A stretch of DNA of 64,000 nt, from contig CALLPN010000006.1 in assembly GCA_938015435.1 (NCBI GenBank), positions 62,001 through 126,000 on the forward strand, in the 5' to 3' direction. Position numbers and translations under genes: made by a program. Source of the DNA: an uncultured Saprospiraceae bacterium. Lineage in GTDB: Bacteria > Bacteroidota > Bacteroidia > Chitinophagales > Saprospiraceae. This document shows positions 1 to 8,932 of this stretch, in pieces; within the stretch, counting starts at the first letter, position 1; each line of letters starts with the position of its first letter. The notes under the pieces are model-generated. The model saw only the letters and a program-made list of their open reading frames with translations, was not told where the DNA came from and ran no database searches.

Positions 1-176
1 CCTTTATCGTCGGTGTAAGCGTGATCTACAATAACGTTTTCTATATCACTGGCCTGAAGACCTAATTGTTCGTATGAATCAGACAGATGCTGAACTGCTT
101 TACTGGAAATCTGGCTTTGAGCCATAATACCCACTGATAAAAAGATGCTAAAAAGCAAGCTTGTAAAAATCTTCAT
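1..176 (-). CDS. N-terminus of a secreted protein (partial, cut by window start)
   Basis: The reverse strand reads ATG at 176-174 and stays open to the window edge, giving about 58 residues beginning MKIFTSLLFSIFLSVGIMAQ. This is a typical Bacteroidota signal peptide with cleavage likely after the AQ pair. The next stretch, with SSKAVQHLSDSYEQLGL and then DIENVIVDHAYTD, resembles the start of the propeptide (FTP-like) of secreted M36/M4-type metallopeptidases that are common T9SS cargo in this phylum. That family suggestion rests on short similarity recalled from memory and is tentative. The secreted nature is well supported. The rest of the gene lies outside the window. Confidence 0.55.
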   Translation of the reverse strand, partial: MKIFTSLLFSIFLSVGIMAQSQISSKAVQHLSDSYEQLGLQASDIENVIVDHAYTDDK

Positions 177-462
177 TTAGATGCGGTTTAGTTAGTTAAT
201 TACACATGATTAGAGTTGCACTCCTTTACGACCATTTACAAGCGTATCGAATGCGGATGGAAATTACAACAATGGTAATAATAACTGTATGTTTACTACT
301 AATAAATTATCCGAACGGACATTTTGATGGGAGTATCATCGACCTATGTCCGTATTGCAACAGCCTATGAATTATCTTTGATTCATTAGTAAGTCTATGA
401 GAAAGGCGTTTAGGCTTACATTTTTGTGACCATTCTATTAATATAACAGGAAAAGAAGACCA

Positions 463-1203
463 TTGAAAGATCAAATTCTTATAGGAAGAAATCCAGTAGT
501 AGAGGCATTTGACTCTGGTGTAGAGTTGGAGAAAGTATATCTCAATAAAGAACTAAGGGGAGAGGTAGAAGTTACCATTAGAAAACTTTGTAAGGAGTAT
601 GAGATACCTTTATCTAAGGTTCCAGCAGGAAAAATCAACGACCTGGCAGGAAACAAAGACCATCAGGGTGTGGTTGCGTTTATCTCTGCCGTTGAGTACC
701 AAGATCTCGAAGATATCCTTCCATTCATTTACGAAAAGGGTGAAACCCCGCTAATACTTATGCTTGATGGTGTAAGTGACGTTCGTAATATGGGTGCTAT
801 CGCGAGATCCGCTCACGTTATGGGCGTTCATGCGATAGTATTTTCAGCTAAAGATAGTGCACGTATTACTGAGTATGCAATCAAGAGTTCTGCAGGAGCA
901 ATACTTAAGATTCCGCTTTGTAGAGTGAAGAACATACAAGATAGTATACGTTATATGCAGTCCTTTGGTGTACACGTAATGGCAACACACTTGGGCGCTA
1001 AGGAAACTATAAGCGAAGTAAATATGTCTATACCTATAGCGATCATAATGGGATCCGAAGATAAAGGCTTGGGACCTCATATCATGAGATTAGTGGATAC
1101 GCAAGTAATTATTCCTCAGGCCACAGATTTCGATTCGCTAAATGTATCTATTGCTACGGGTATCATCTTGTACGAAGTGGTGAGACAAAGAGCTATACAA
1201 TAA
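463..1203 (+). CDS. rlmB: 23S rRNA (guanosine-2'-O)-methyltransferase RlmB, SpoU/TrmH family
   Basis: A 246-aa SpoU-class (SPOUT) methyltransferase, predicted to 2'-O-methylate a guanosine of 23S rRNA using S-adenosylmethionine. The N-terminal substrate-binding domain (about 1-75) opens with IGRNPVVEAF, the typical RlmB start. The catalytic domain shows motif 1 as LDGVSDVRNMGAIARSA, motif 2 as IIMGSEDKGLGP and motif 3 as DSLNVSIATGI, including the conserved N, R, E and N/S residues. Length fits RlmB (about 245 aa). The start is a TTG at 463; no in-frame ATG fits the conserved N-terminus. It leads a same-strand run with the TraB-like lipoprotein 23 bp downstream. TrmH-like tRNA methylation is the only close alternative. 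Confidence 0.9.
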   Translation: MKDQILIGRNPVVEAFDSGVELEKVYLNKELRGEVEVTIRKLCKEYEIPLSKVPAGKINDLAGNKDHQGVVAFISAVEYQDLEDILPFIYEKGETPLILMLDGVSDVRNMGAIARSAHVMGVHAIVFSAKDSARITEYAIKSSAGAILKIPLCRVKNIQDSIRYMQSFGVHVMATHLGAKETISEVNMSIPIAIIMGSEDKGLGPHIMRLVDTQVIIPQATDFDSLNVSIATGIILYEVVRQRAIQ

Positions 1204-1226
1204 AGAATATTTAAAAATAATACATT

Positions 1227-2174
1227 ATGAATAAGTTTAATATGTCTGTAGCCAAAGCGTTGCTTTTTAGTTGCGCGTTATTAATTTTATCATCATGCGG
1301 ATCGAGTAAAGATGCCATGATGACAAAGGTGGGTAGTGATTATAAACCTTTAGAAAATAGCCTTCTTTGGAAAATAGAAGGAAATGGCTTGACTGCTCCC
1401 TCTTATCTTTATGGAACAATACATATGATCAAGGCAGATGATTTCTTCTTACCAAAAGGTACTATGTCTGCCATCGATGCTGCTGATAAGTTGGTATTCG
1501 AGATAGATATGAATGAGATGAGTGACATGGGGACTATGATGGGTCTGATGTCTAAAGCATTTATGAAAGACAATATGACGATAAGTGACTTGCTAAATGA
1601 AGAAGACTACAAGTTATTAGAATCGAAATTTAAAAAATTAGGATTGCCGATGATGATGCTTGAGCGTATCAAACCTGCATTCCTCACTGTATTTGCTTAT
1701 GATATAGATCCTAGTGGAATGCAAAGTGGGAGTATTAAAAGTTATGAAATGGAATTTTTCGAAATGGCGAATAATTCAAAAAAGCCAGTATCAGGCTTAG
1801 AGACTATCGAATTTCAAATGAGCGTATTCGACTCTATTTCATACGAAGATCAAGCGAAGATGTTAGTGGACGCTCTTAAGGCTGGAGATAGCGAGAATGA
1901 TGATTTTAAAGTAATGACAGATATGTATCTATCTCAGAATATCAATGCGATGGTGGAGATGATAGATGAAGATGAAGTCATGGGAAGCGAGGGAAGTAAT
2001 GATATTTTATTAACAGGAAGAAATAAAAACTGGATCCCTGTAATGTCGGACCTTATGAAAACTAATAAAATATTTTTCGCAGTAGGTGCGGCTCATTTGG
2101 CGGGTAAGACTGGTGTGATTCATTTACTTAGAGAGCAAGGATACAAACTTACAGCAGTAAGTAATAGCAAATAA
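1227..2174 (+). CDS. TraB/GumN family lipoprotein
   Basis: A 315-aa predicted lipoprotein. The hydrophobic leader ends in the lipobox LSSC (Cys near residue 24), followed by GSSKD. The mature part carries the TraB/GumN signatures: an N-terminal SYLYGTIHM block (GT.H motif) and a C-terminal FFAVGAAHLAGKTGVIHLLREQGY block. Family members are a metal-dependent protease-like fold in which two GxxH motifs and acidic residues are conserved; the function of bacterial GumN-like lipoproteins is not established. The central region is rich in Met, Asp and Glu. The gene follows rlmB by 23 bp and precedes the carbonic anhydrase-like gene by 5 bp, suggesting one transcript, although the three functions are not obviously linked. 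Confidence 0.85.
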   Translation: MNKFNMSVAKALLFSCALLILSSCGSSKDAMMTKVGSDYKPLENSLLWKIEGNGLTAPSYLYGTIHMIKADDFFLPKGTMSAIDAADKLVFEIDMNEMSDMGTMMGLMSKAFMKDNMTISDLLNEEDYKLLESKFKKLGLPMMMLERIKPAFLTVFAYDIDPSGMQSGSIKSYEMEFFEMANNSKKPVSGLETIEFQMSVFDSISYEDQAKMLVDALKAGDSENDDFKVMTDMYLSQNINAMVEMIDEDEVMGSEGSNDILLTGRNKNWIPVMSDLMKTNKIFFAVGAAHLAGKTGVIHLLREQGYKLTAVSNSK

Positions 2175-2179
2175 TCATC

Positions 2180-2692
2180 ATGGCAAATTTGATAAACATT
2201 AAAGGTGTCTCTCCGAAGATATCTAGTTCGGCATGGGTAGCAGATAATGCAACTATATCTGGAGACGTATCGGTAGGAGAGGGAAGTAGTATTTGGTTTC
2301 AAGTAGTGATCCGAGGCGATGTAAATTCTATTCGTATTGGCAACCATACTAATATCCAAGATCATAGTATGGTCCACGGTAGCACTGGAGGAATAGATAC
2401 CGTAATCGGTGATGGTGTAACTATAGGTCATCGAGCGATTGTGCATGGATGTACGATACACGATAATGTATTGATAGGTATGGGAGCGATAATACTAGAT
2501 GAAGTGATAGTAGAGTCTAATGTAATTGTTGCGGCAGGTGCAGTGGTAACGGGTGGTAAAGTATTAGAGTCAGGATATATCTATGCAGGAATTCCTGCCA
2601 AAAAGATCAAAGCAATAAGTCCAGAAATGATACAATCTTATATCAAAGATGGGGCACAAGGGTATGTTGAAAATAAAGAATTGTATAGATAA
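2180..2692 (+). CDS. Gamma-carbonic anhydrase-like hexapeptide-repeat protein
   Basis: A 170-aa left-handed beta-helix protein built from hexapeptide repeats (for example VIRGDVNSIRIGNHTNIQD and VTIGHRAIVHGCTI). It matches the gamma-carbonic anhydrase/YrdA/PaaY family in length and motifs. The three family zinc-ligand histidines appear to be present at about H66 (SMVHG), H84 (IGHRA) and H89 (IVHGC), with the last two five residues apart as in Cam. The C-terminal helix (SPEMIQSYIKDGAQGYVE) is also typical. Zn-dependent CO2 hydration is possible, but many family members lack measured activity. It starts 5 bp after the TraB-like gene and is probably co-transcribed. Confidence 0.88.
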   Translation: MANLINIKGVSPKISSSAWVADNATISGDVSVGEGSSIWFQVVIRGDVNSIRIGNHTNIQDHSMVHGSTGGIDTVIGDGVTIGHRAIVHGCTIHDNVLIGMGAIILDEVIVESNVIVAAGAVVTGGKVLESGYIYAGIPAKKIKAISPEMIQSYIKDGAQGYVENKELYR

Positions 2693-2851
2693 GTTTGGAG
2701 TTATTTGTACGATCTTTTTCGATAGTTAACTTCAAGTAAAAAATAAGAGAATAAGAGCACGCTCCATTTTTAATCTTAAATAGAAAACAATGATTAATAT
2801 CAAAAGAAACTAAACACTTTAACCTCTACTCTTTAGCAAAACAGAACAATA

Positions 2852-3652
2852 ATGACAATAATGTTTCAACGGATTTTACTATCTATTCTTTTCTTAAGTT
2901 GTATTATTCAACCTACTAAGGCATGCTCTTGCTTTGAAACCTCATACTGCACATACATTGATTTTTACACAGATGATCCAACACTACTTATTTTTAAAGG
3001 TTCATATTTACAAAGCGTACAGTTAGATGGATTAAACAAAGCAGTACAATTTAAAGTAGAAAAAATATATAGAGGTGAAGTTGTAACTCCCAGTTCACCA
3101 TTTTATGAGGGAGAGCAAGTTACAAATACTGACTCTACTGTCTGGTTATTAGAAGGTTCTGACGTGTCTTGCTTGAGAACCTTTAGTCAGAGTGATGCTA
3201 TCTTTATTATTCCATATAAACCAGGACAGTTTTTTAGTGAAGAATTTAGTTATGTCCCCTCAATTTGTAATCATGACTATTTCCCAATTTCGGAAGAAAA
3301 GACTATTACAGGCTCCATTGGAAATTCATCAGAAAGTATGACTATACCAGTTTCTGATTTTGAAAATATAATTTTACAAGATTGCGGCGATTTAATAGAT
3401 ATAGATGATGGTTTAACAAAATCTAATTGTTTAAATCTATATCCAAATCCTACCAATGGCATACTGAATATTGAATTTTTTCAAGAATCTAAAGAATGGA
3501 GTGCCGATATTTATAATTACTTAGGTCAAAGAATTAGTAAGATCACAAAAAATACCATCGACATTAACGAATATGAAAATGGAATGTATATAATAGTTTT
3601 TTCAATTGAAGGTGTTAAAGAGAAGAAAATCAAAAAGGTGATTAAGGTGTAG
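2852..3652 (+). CDS. Secreted Cys-containing protein with T9SS C-terminal sorting domain
   Basis: A 266-aa protein of unknown function. The N-terminal signal sequence (FQRILLSILFLSCIIQPTKA) is followed by a Cys-rich start, CSCFETSYCTY, as in other secreted proteins whose mature N-terminus begins Cys-x-Cys (a TIMP/netrin-like pattern, noted only as resemblance). The C-terminal 75 residues form a type A T9SS sorting domain: LYPNPTNGILNIEF, then YNYLGQRISK, ending in a basic KKIKKVIKV tail. It is therefore predicted to be exported across the outer membrane and processed. An alternative start lies four codons downstream at MFQRILL. It stands alone between 160 bp of upstream spacer and a terminator-like hairpin at 3814. 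Confidence 0.75.
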   Translation: MTIMFQRILLSILFLSCIIQPTKACSCFETSYCTYIDFYTDDPTLLIFKGSYLQSVQLDGLNKAVQFKVEKIYRGEVVTPSSPFYEGEQVTNTDSTVWLLEGSDVSCLRTFSQSDAIFIIPYKPGQFFSEEFSYVPSICNHDYFPISEEKTITGSIGNSSESMTIPVSDFENIILQDCGDLIDIDDGLTKSNCLNLYPNPTNGILNIEFFQESKEWSADIYNYLGQRISKITKNTIDINEYENGMYIIVFSIEGVKEKKIKKVIKV

Positions 3653-3991
3653 AAAAAAAGAACCAGGAGATATCACCGTGTGATCATGTCATGCACAATT
3701 TAGTCCCAATCTGCTCTGTTAGTAATATGACATTTAATGCATAACTGAGCTACATCGCGGAAATGCACGCCAGATATAGTTGATACGTATATATACTCTA
3801 ATGGATAAAAGTCAAAGGCCCACTTTCTCAAGCGGGCCTTAATTCTAACCGTATTATAGAACATTTTTCAATTTCAATTTACTGAAGTAAACTGAAAATT
3901 GACTCTGGTATAATGGTAATACCTAGAGTATTATATGTCACATATCTTATTGTTGTTTTGTATCAAGTGCATAGCACTAATGTTTTTATCC
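3653..3991. other. Intergenic region between convergent genes
   Basis: About 340 bases separate the convergent ends of the small T9SS cargo gene and the giant repeat gene. Apart from the GC-rich hairpin at 3814-3844, no open frame, RNA gene or repeat is recognisable here. Confidence 0.6.
3814..3844. terminator. GC-rich hairpin, possible bidirectional terminator
   Basis: AAGGCCC at 3815-3821 pairs with GGGCCTT at 3834-3840, extended inward by CTT/AAG after one mismatch, with a four-base loop. It lies between the converging ends of the genes at 2852-3652 and 3992-8791. Flanking T tracts are short on both strands, so termination is likely but not certain. Confidence 0.55.
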
Positions 3992-6900
3992 CTAATTTAC
4001 TCTAACAATTTTCTTTGTTACTATTTGAGTTCCATAGTCTACTCTTAAGATGATTATTCCAGCCGAAACGCTGCGATCGATGTCTAATATTTTTAAATTT
4101 TCTTCAGAATCAAAAGATCCTAGCAGTTTACCAGCGATATCAAAAGCTTGGATAGACTTAATGTTGGCTGGATCTAATGTGATATCCTTCGAGTCTAAGA
4201 TAACATCACCGTCACACGCTAGAGTACCAATAGCAATGCTGTTACTTAAATCGTCAATGGTAGTGTCAAATATGCTAAAGGTATAATCTGTTACTCCATC
4301 TGCTGGAATATTTTCGACAGTAATAGGAAGATCAGAATAATTATAGTTTCCAAAGGATATTCCGTTCGAAGAAACCGTAAATTGATCGTCATTATCTCCA
4401 TGATCTAAATCTAGAGACATCGTAACCATGTCATCTACACACGTAGTAAATTCTACCTCTATATTATTAATGTAATAATTTTGGTTAGTTTCTTCAGTAC
4501 AAGGATTCATGACTTCTAAGATTAGACAGCAGTCTGGATTGTCGTTTTCACAAACTTCAACAATCACATATTCTGTATCGTAAGTTGCGTTTTCTATTGT
4601 AATAGGAAGCTCGGCAAATTCATAAAAGTCTACAAATTCTCCGTTAATATTAAGATCAAAGAAATCATTGATCTCATCATCTATTTCTACATCTAATATC
4701 AAATTAAATGTATTGTTTTCTAGACATTCGGTAGTTTCTACAATTAGATTACTTAGTGCGCAACTAGGTTCATTTTCGCAGCAAACTGGATCATGTTCTG
4801 CAAATGCCGAGCAATTTGGATTTTCGATATCGGTTATGATGAATTCCAATTGTGTTTCACAATCTGCAAGTACAGGACCTATCTCATAGGAGTCTACTCC
4901 ATATACAAATGTTCCGTAATTGTTTCCATTACCAACTACCATGAATTGATTCGCAGTAGGGTTTTCATAGGTAAATGATAAAGTGAAATACACTTGATTT
5001 TGGTCATCACATTCTTGTTGCTCCACATACATATTAGAGATGCTGCACTCTTCCGCATCATCATCACAACAGATCCCTTCTGGAATCTCTAGATCAAAAT
5101 ATCCTACACAGTCGTTGTTGTCAACATCAGTAATCTCAATATATTTTCCTTCATCACAAGGTGAATCTAACGGTCCTAGATTATAGAAGTCTTCACCGTA
5201 TTCATATGGTCCAAATTCTTGATCGTCTACACTAATAGTAAATTGGTTAGAAGAGCCAGGGTTATTTGATGTAAACCAAATGTCAGCAAATAATCCATCA
5301 TCAGTACATAAAGCCTCAGCTTCGATTGCAGTGATCGAACATTCATCTAGGTTAGGATCAAAGCAAGGATTATCTAATTCCCATTCGATACAGCAATCTG
5401 AGTTATCATTGTCGCATACTTTCAGAACGAATATTTCTGTTCCTGGATCTTCTATGTCGAAGTCGTACCAAGAATTATCATTCCATGTTGCGAACGTTAC
5501 GAATTCATTATTGATAAATACATCGAACCCAATTTCGCTTAAGTTTTCTCCATCTATCAACCATTCAGTGACAATAAGTCCATTTACACATTCTGGGTCT
5601 GGGCCAAAATCTAAAGTATTAATAACACAGTCATTTGCTTCACAACAAAATATTTCATCAAATTCAATAACTGCTGCACAGTCATTATTATTTACATCGG
5701 TAACTATGAGCTCTGCTAGCGTTTCACAATCTGCATCAAAAGGTCCGACAGTATAAAAGTCTTGACCATATTCAAATGTTCCATAATTGTTACCGTTTCC
5801 TAAGACGGAAAATTGGTTGTTACTTCCAGGGTTATTGACTTCAAAAAAGATATCAAAAAATATCTCGCCATTGTCATTGCAGTCATGCGCCTCTACACCC
5901 AAATCTATTATCGAACATTCGTCGCTAGGTTCAAAGCAAGGGTTATCTAATTCCCACTCGATACAACAATCCGAATTGTCATTATCACAAACTTTGATTG
6001 TGAAATTCTCTGTTCCTGGGTTTTCGATATCAAAGTCATACCAAGAATCATCATTCCATGTCACGAAAGTTGCGAAAAGATTGTTTATGTATATATCGTA
6101 GCCAACCTCACTGAGGTTTTCTCCATCTATCAGCCATTGGGTTGTGATTAGACCATTTACACATTCTGGATTAGGGCCAAAGTCTAAGGTTGTGATTTCG
6201 CATGTTTGGTTAACTCCAAAGCAAGGATTTAATACCTCTACTGATGCACAACAGTCCAAGTCTTCTGCGTCGCAAACTGTAACCGTAATAAACTCGGTAT
6301 CAAACAAAAATGAAATATATGTAAGAGGAAACGTTAGATCATTATAAGGTCCATAAGTATCATCATTCAAAGAGATGTATACGCTATTGCTACTATTAAT
6401 TAATTCAAATTCAATTGAAATATCCGTTCCGTTATTACATGCAGAAGTTTCGACGCTAAGGTTGGTCACAGAGCATTCCTGATTTTCATCGCAACAGAGA
6501 TCGTCTGGAAATTCTAAATCAAAAAATCCACTACATTCATTGTTGTCCACATCAGTTATTGCTATAAATTTCCCTCCGTCACAAGGTGAATCTAATGGGC
6601 CTATATTATAGAAGCTTTCACCATATTCATACGGCCCAAAATTTTGATCATCTACAGTAATAGTGAATTGATTTGACGTCCCTGGATTATTATTAGTAAA
6701 CCAAATATCAGCGAATAATCCATCGTCAGTACAGAGTGTTTCCGCTTCTATTCCTGTAATAGTACAATCATTCATATTAGGATCAAAACAAGGGTTGTCT
6801 AATTCCCATTCAATACAACAAAGGGAGTTGTCATTATCACAAACCTTTAAGGTGAAATTCGCTGTTCCTGGATTAGTTAGATTGAAGCTGTACCAATCTG

Positions 6901-8791
6901 ATTCGTCATATTCTACAAATAGTTCAAATACATTATCAACGAAAATATCAAATCCAACTTCACTTATATATGAACCATCTATCAACCAATCACCAACTAT
7001 GAATGCTCCATTACATTCAGGACCACCATCTAGTGTATGTAAGTTGCATTCTTCCTCTTCACAACACAATGCCTCATTAAGTACAATGAAATTTGAGCAA
7101 TTGTTATTATCTACATCAGTAATCACAAATTCATAGTCTAGGTTACAATCAGGTACAAAAGGTCCAACAGTATAATATAGTTCACCATATTCGAAAGTGC
7201 CATAGTTAATGCCATTCCCGTTTATAGTAAACTGATTAGACGAGCCTGGATTGGTTACGTTAAATTGTATATCTACAGACATTTGTCCTTGATCATCACA
7301 ACCATATGCTTCAGCAAAAATGTTGGAGATGGTACAGTTAACTCCATCGCAATCTAGACCTTCGAATGCTAGATCTCCAGCACATAATTGATCATTTTCT
7401 ATACCCAAGACTGTAACGAAAGGATCAGGATCTCCAGGGAAGTCTGATATTAGGATAGGGATGTCAGCGTAAGCGTAAGTATTGTGGTAAGAACCATTAG
7501 CCCAGAAGTCAAATTCTGCTTCCTCTACTCCGTCATATATAAAGTCTAAAATGATAGAGTAGGTGTTATCTCCGGTACATTCTAAAGTTTCAACTGACAG
7601 CTCGGAAATGGAGCAAAACGCTGGACAACATACGGGCTCCAAAGTGATTTCTGATTCACAGAAAATAGAAGGGTCTTGAATACTGATATATCTTTCTGTG
7701 GTACAATCACCTACAAATGGTCCGAACGTATATATTTCTTCACCATAGTTAAATGTACCGTAGTCTGTATCTCCTATATATACTTCAAAAGATTGGCTTG
7801 TAGGATGGTCGATTAAAACTTCCATGAAGAATGTGCCAGACGAATTACATTCATTAGAACCTACATAATCAACTATGAGATCATTGCAACTTTGACAACA
7901 GACACTTTCTATATCTATCGTAGAAGAACATCCAAAATCGAGATCAACAATGTTAAATTCATATTCTGTTAGACAATCTCCTTGAAAAGGACCAAAAGTA
8001 TATACTTGATCTCCGTAGCTATATACGCCTTCTAAAATACCATCTACGTAGAATTCAAAATTTGAGCCTCCAGGATTATTAATAAGTATTTCAGCGAAGT
8101 AGGTACCTAAGTCGGTACATTCATTAGAACCTACATAGTCAACAATTAGGTCATTGCAACTTCCGCAACATAAAGCATCTAAGCTAGTAGAGAGTGTACA
8201 CGATGCATCTTCCCAATCAGTAACTATGATTTCATACAAGGTCTCGCAGTCTCCATCAAGAGGTCCAAATTCATATAGTGGGGAGCCATAGTCAGTCCAA
8301 CCAAAACTAACGCCATTTATTACTGTTTCAAAGCCTCCGCTAGAACCTCCTGGGTTAGCGACTAATAGAGTAATATAGAAATCTCCGTCGCTATTACATT
8401 CACCAACAGAATCTACATCTAGAACCATATTACAGCCCTCTTCCCAACAACAAAATGGCTCGGCGAAAGTAAAATCAGCTGAGCAACTACTGTCATTGGA
8501 ATCTTCTATTTGGATGCTATGGGTAATATCACAATCTCCCCATAGAAGCCCATATGTGTATGGGCCTTGGCCATATTCAATTTCACCGGCAAATCCTCCA
8601 TTGACAAACAGGGTAAAAGTATTATCACTTCCTGGATCTACTACATCAAAATCATATTGGATGCTTACCATACCATTGATATCGCAGCCTAATGATAAAA
8701 CTTCAAGATTGGTAATACTACATTGGGCTGTCAATCCAAATGAGAAAATACTGCTGAGTAGCAAAGCGTTGAGTATTGTTTTAATTTTCAT
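3992..8791 (-). CDS. Giant secreted Cys-rich 16-repeat protein with T9SS sorting domain
   Basis: A 1599-aa secreted protein of unrecognised family. A signal peptide (about 1-22, ending GLTAQ) is followed directly by 16 tandem units of about 90-97 residues, then a C-terminal type A-like T9SS sorting domain (about 1525-1599, IQAFDIAGKLLGSF ... IVTKKIVRVN). Most units start C-x-I/L-x-x-L with a second Cys about 10 residues on. They end in one of two ways: a CC pair after an ITDVDNNDC-like acidic turn, or the sequence CDNDNSDCCIEWELDNPCF. Aromatic-glycine motifs such as FEYGQDFYTVGPF recur. The protein is strongly acidic and very Cys-rich, suggesting disulfide-bonded beta domains, possibly Ca2+-binding, in an adhesin or surface fibre. 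Function is not known. It lies downstream of a PorP/SprF gene on the same strand, separated by a strong hairpin. Confidence 0.85.
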   Translation of the reverse strand: MKIKTILNALLLSSIFSFGLTAQCSITNLEVLSLGCDINGMVSIQYDFDVVDPGSDNTFTLFVNGGFAGEIEYGQGPYTYGLLWGDCDITHSIQIEDSNDSSCSADFTFAEPFCCWEEGCNMVLDVDSVGECNSDGDFYITLLVANPGGSSGGFETVINGVSFGWTDYGSPLYEFGPLDGDCETLYEIIVTDWEDASCTLSTSLDALCCGSCNDLIVDYVGSNECTDLGTYFAEILINNPGGSNFEFYVDGILEGVYSYGDQVYTFGPFQGDCLTEYEFNIVDLDFGCSSTIDIESVCCQSCNDLIVDYVGSNECNSSGTFFMEVLIDHPTSQSFEVYIGDTDYGTFNYGEEIYTFGPFVGDCTTERYISIQDPSIFCESEITLEPVCCPAFCSISELSVETLECTGDNTYSIILDFIYDGVEEAEFDFWANGSYHNTYAYADIPILISDFPGDPDPFVTVLGIENDQLCAGDLAFEGLDCDGVNCTISNIFAEAYGCDDQGQMSVDIQFNVTNPGSSNQFTINGNGINYGTFEYGELYYTVGPFVPDCNLDYEFVITDVDNNNCSNFIVLNEALCCEEEECNLHTLDGGPECNGAFIVGDWLIDGSYISEVGFDIFVDNVFELFVEYDESDWYSFNLTNPGTANFTLKVCDNDNSLCCIEWELDNPCFDPNMNDCTITGIEAETLCTDDGLFADIWFTNNNPGTSNQFTITVDDQNFGPYEYGESFYNIGPLDSPCDGGKFIAITDVDNNECSGFFDLEFPDDLCCDENQECSVTNLSVETSACNNGTDISIEFELINSSNSVYISLNDDTYGPYNDLTFPLTYISFLFDTEFITVTVCDAEDLDCCASVEVLNPCFGVNQTCEITTLDFGPNPECVNGLITTQWLIDGENLSEVGYDIYINNLFATFVTWNDDSWYDFDIENPGTENFTIKVCDNDNSDCCIEWELDNPCFEPSDECSIIDLGVEAHDCNDNGEIFFDIFFEVNNPGSNNQFSVLGNGNNYGTFEYGQDFYTVGPFDADCETLAELIVTDVNNNDCAAVIEFDEIFCCEANDCVINTLDFGPDPECVNGLIVTEWLIDGENLSEIGFDVFINNEFVTFATWNDNSWYDFDIEDPGTEIFVLKVCDNDNSDCCIEWELDNPCFDPNLDECSITAIEAEALCTDDGLFADIWFTSNNPGSSNQFTISVDDQEFGPYEYGEDFYNLGPLDSPCDEGKYIEITDVDNNDCVGYFDLEIPEGICCDDDAEECSISNMYVEQQECDDQNQVYFTLSFTYENPTANQFMVVGNGNNYGTFVYGVDSYEIGPVLADCETQLEFIITDIENPNCSAFAEHDPVCCENEPSCALSNLIVETTECLENNTFNLILDVEIDDEINDFFDLNINGEFVDFYEFAELPITIENATYDTEYVIVEVCENDNPDCCLILEVMNPCTEETNQNYYINNIEVEFTTCVDDMVTMSLDLDHGDNDDQFTVSSNGISFGNYNYSDLPITVENIPADGVTDYTFSIFDTTIDDLSNSIAIGTLACDGDVILDSKDITLDPANIKSIQAFDIAGKLLGSFDSEENLKILDIDRSVSAGIIILRVDYGTQIVTKKIVRVN
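4216..8725 (-). repeat. 16 tandem coding repeats of about 270-290 bp
   Basis: Counting from the first Cys of the mature protein, 16 consecutive units of 90-97 codons can be aligned by eye. Two unit classes are visible, A ending in CC and B ending in an ELDNPCF-like block. The unit series 6-7-8 (about 6480-7335) and 11-12-13 (about 5050-5915) have the same class order and high identity, as expected from duplication of a three-unit block. Units 3 and 4 share an identical CNDLIVDYVGSNEC opening. Similarity is also evident in the DNA, for example near 5370, 5945 and 6795. The end points are approximate. Confidence 0.8.
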
Positions 8792-8873
8792 GGTGTTGAT
8801 TTTTTAGCGTGGAGCCTACTAAAAAGATAAGAAATATATCAAAAACGCTGCTTAGTATGTGTGTTAGACGACA

Positions 8874-8907
8874 AATCGCCTTGTAATACGTTGATTACAA
8901 GGCGATT
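8874..8907. terminator. Perfect 14-bp stem hairpin between PorP/SprF and the repeat gene
   Basis: AATCGCCTTGTAAT (8874-8887) and ATTACAAGGCGATT (8894-8907) are perfect inverted repeats around a six-base loop. It sits 26 bp past the stop codon of the PorP/SprF gene and 83 bp before the start of the giant repeat gene. This position suits a terminator or 3'-end stabiliser, which would give the repeat gene its own promoter. T-richness after the stem on the minus strand is weak. Confidence 0.7.
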
Positions 8908-8932
8908 GCTATATTTATTATTTTATGATGGA

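Noticed and set aside
3992..8791. Tandem repeats read as a CRISPR array
   Set aside because: The periodicity is about 280 bp, in frame, diverged and coding; there are no short identical repeats with unique spacers anywhere in the window.
4050..8807. Several plus-strand open frames of 60-158 codons, some similar to each other
   Set aside because: They are antisense to the 1599-aa repeat gene, and their mutual similarity comes from the coding repeats. None has a start context or domain of its own.
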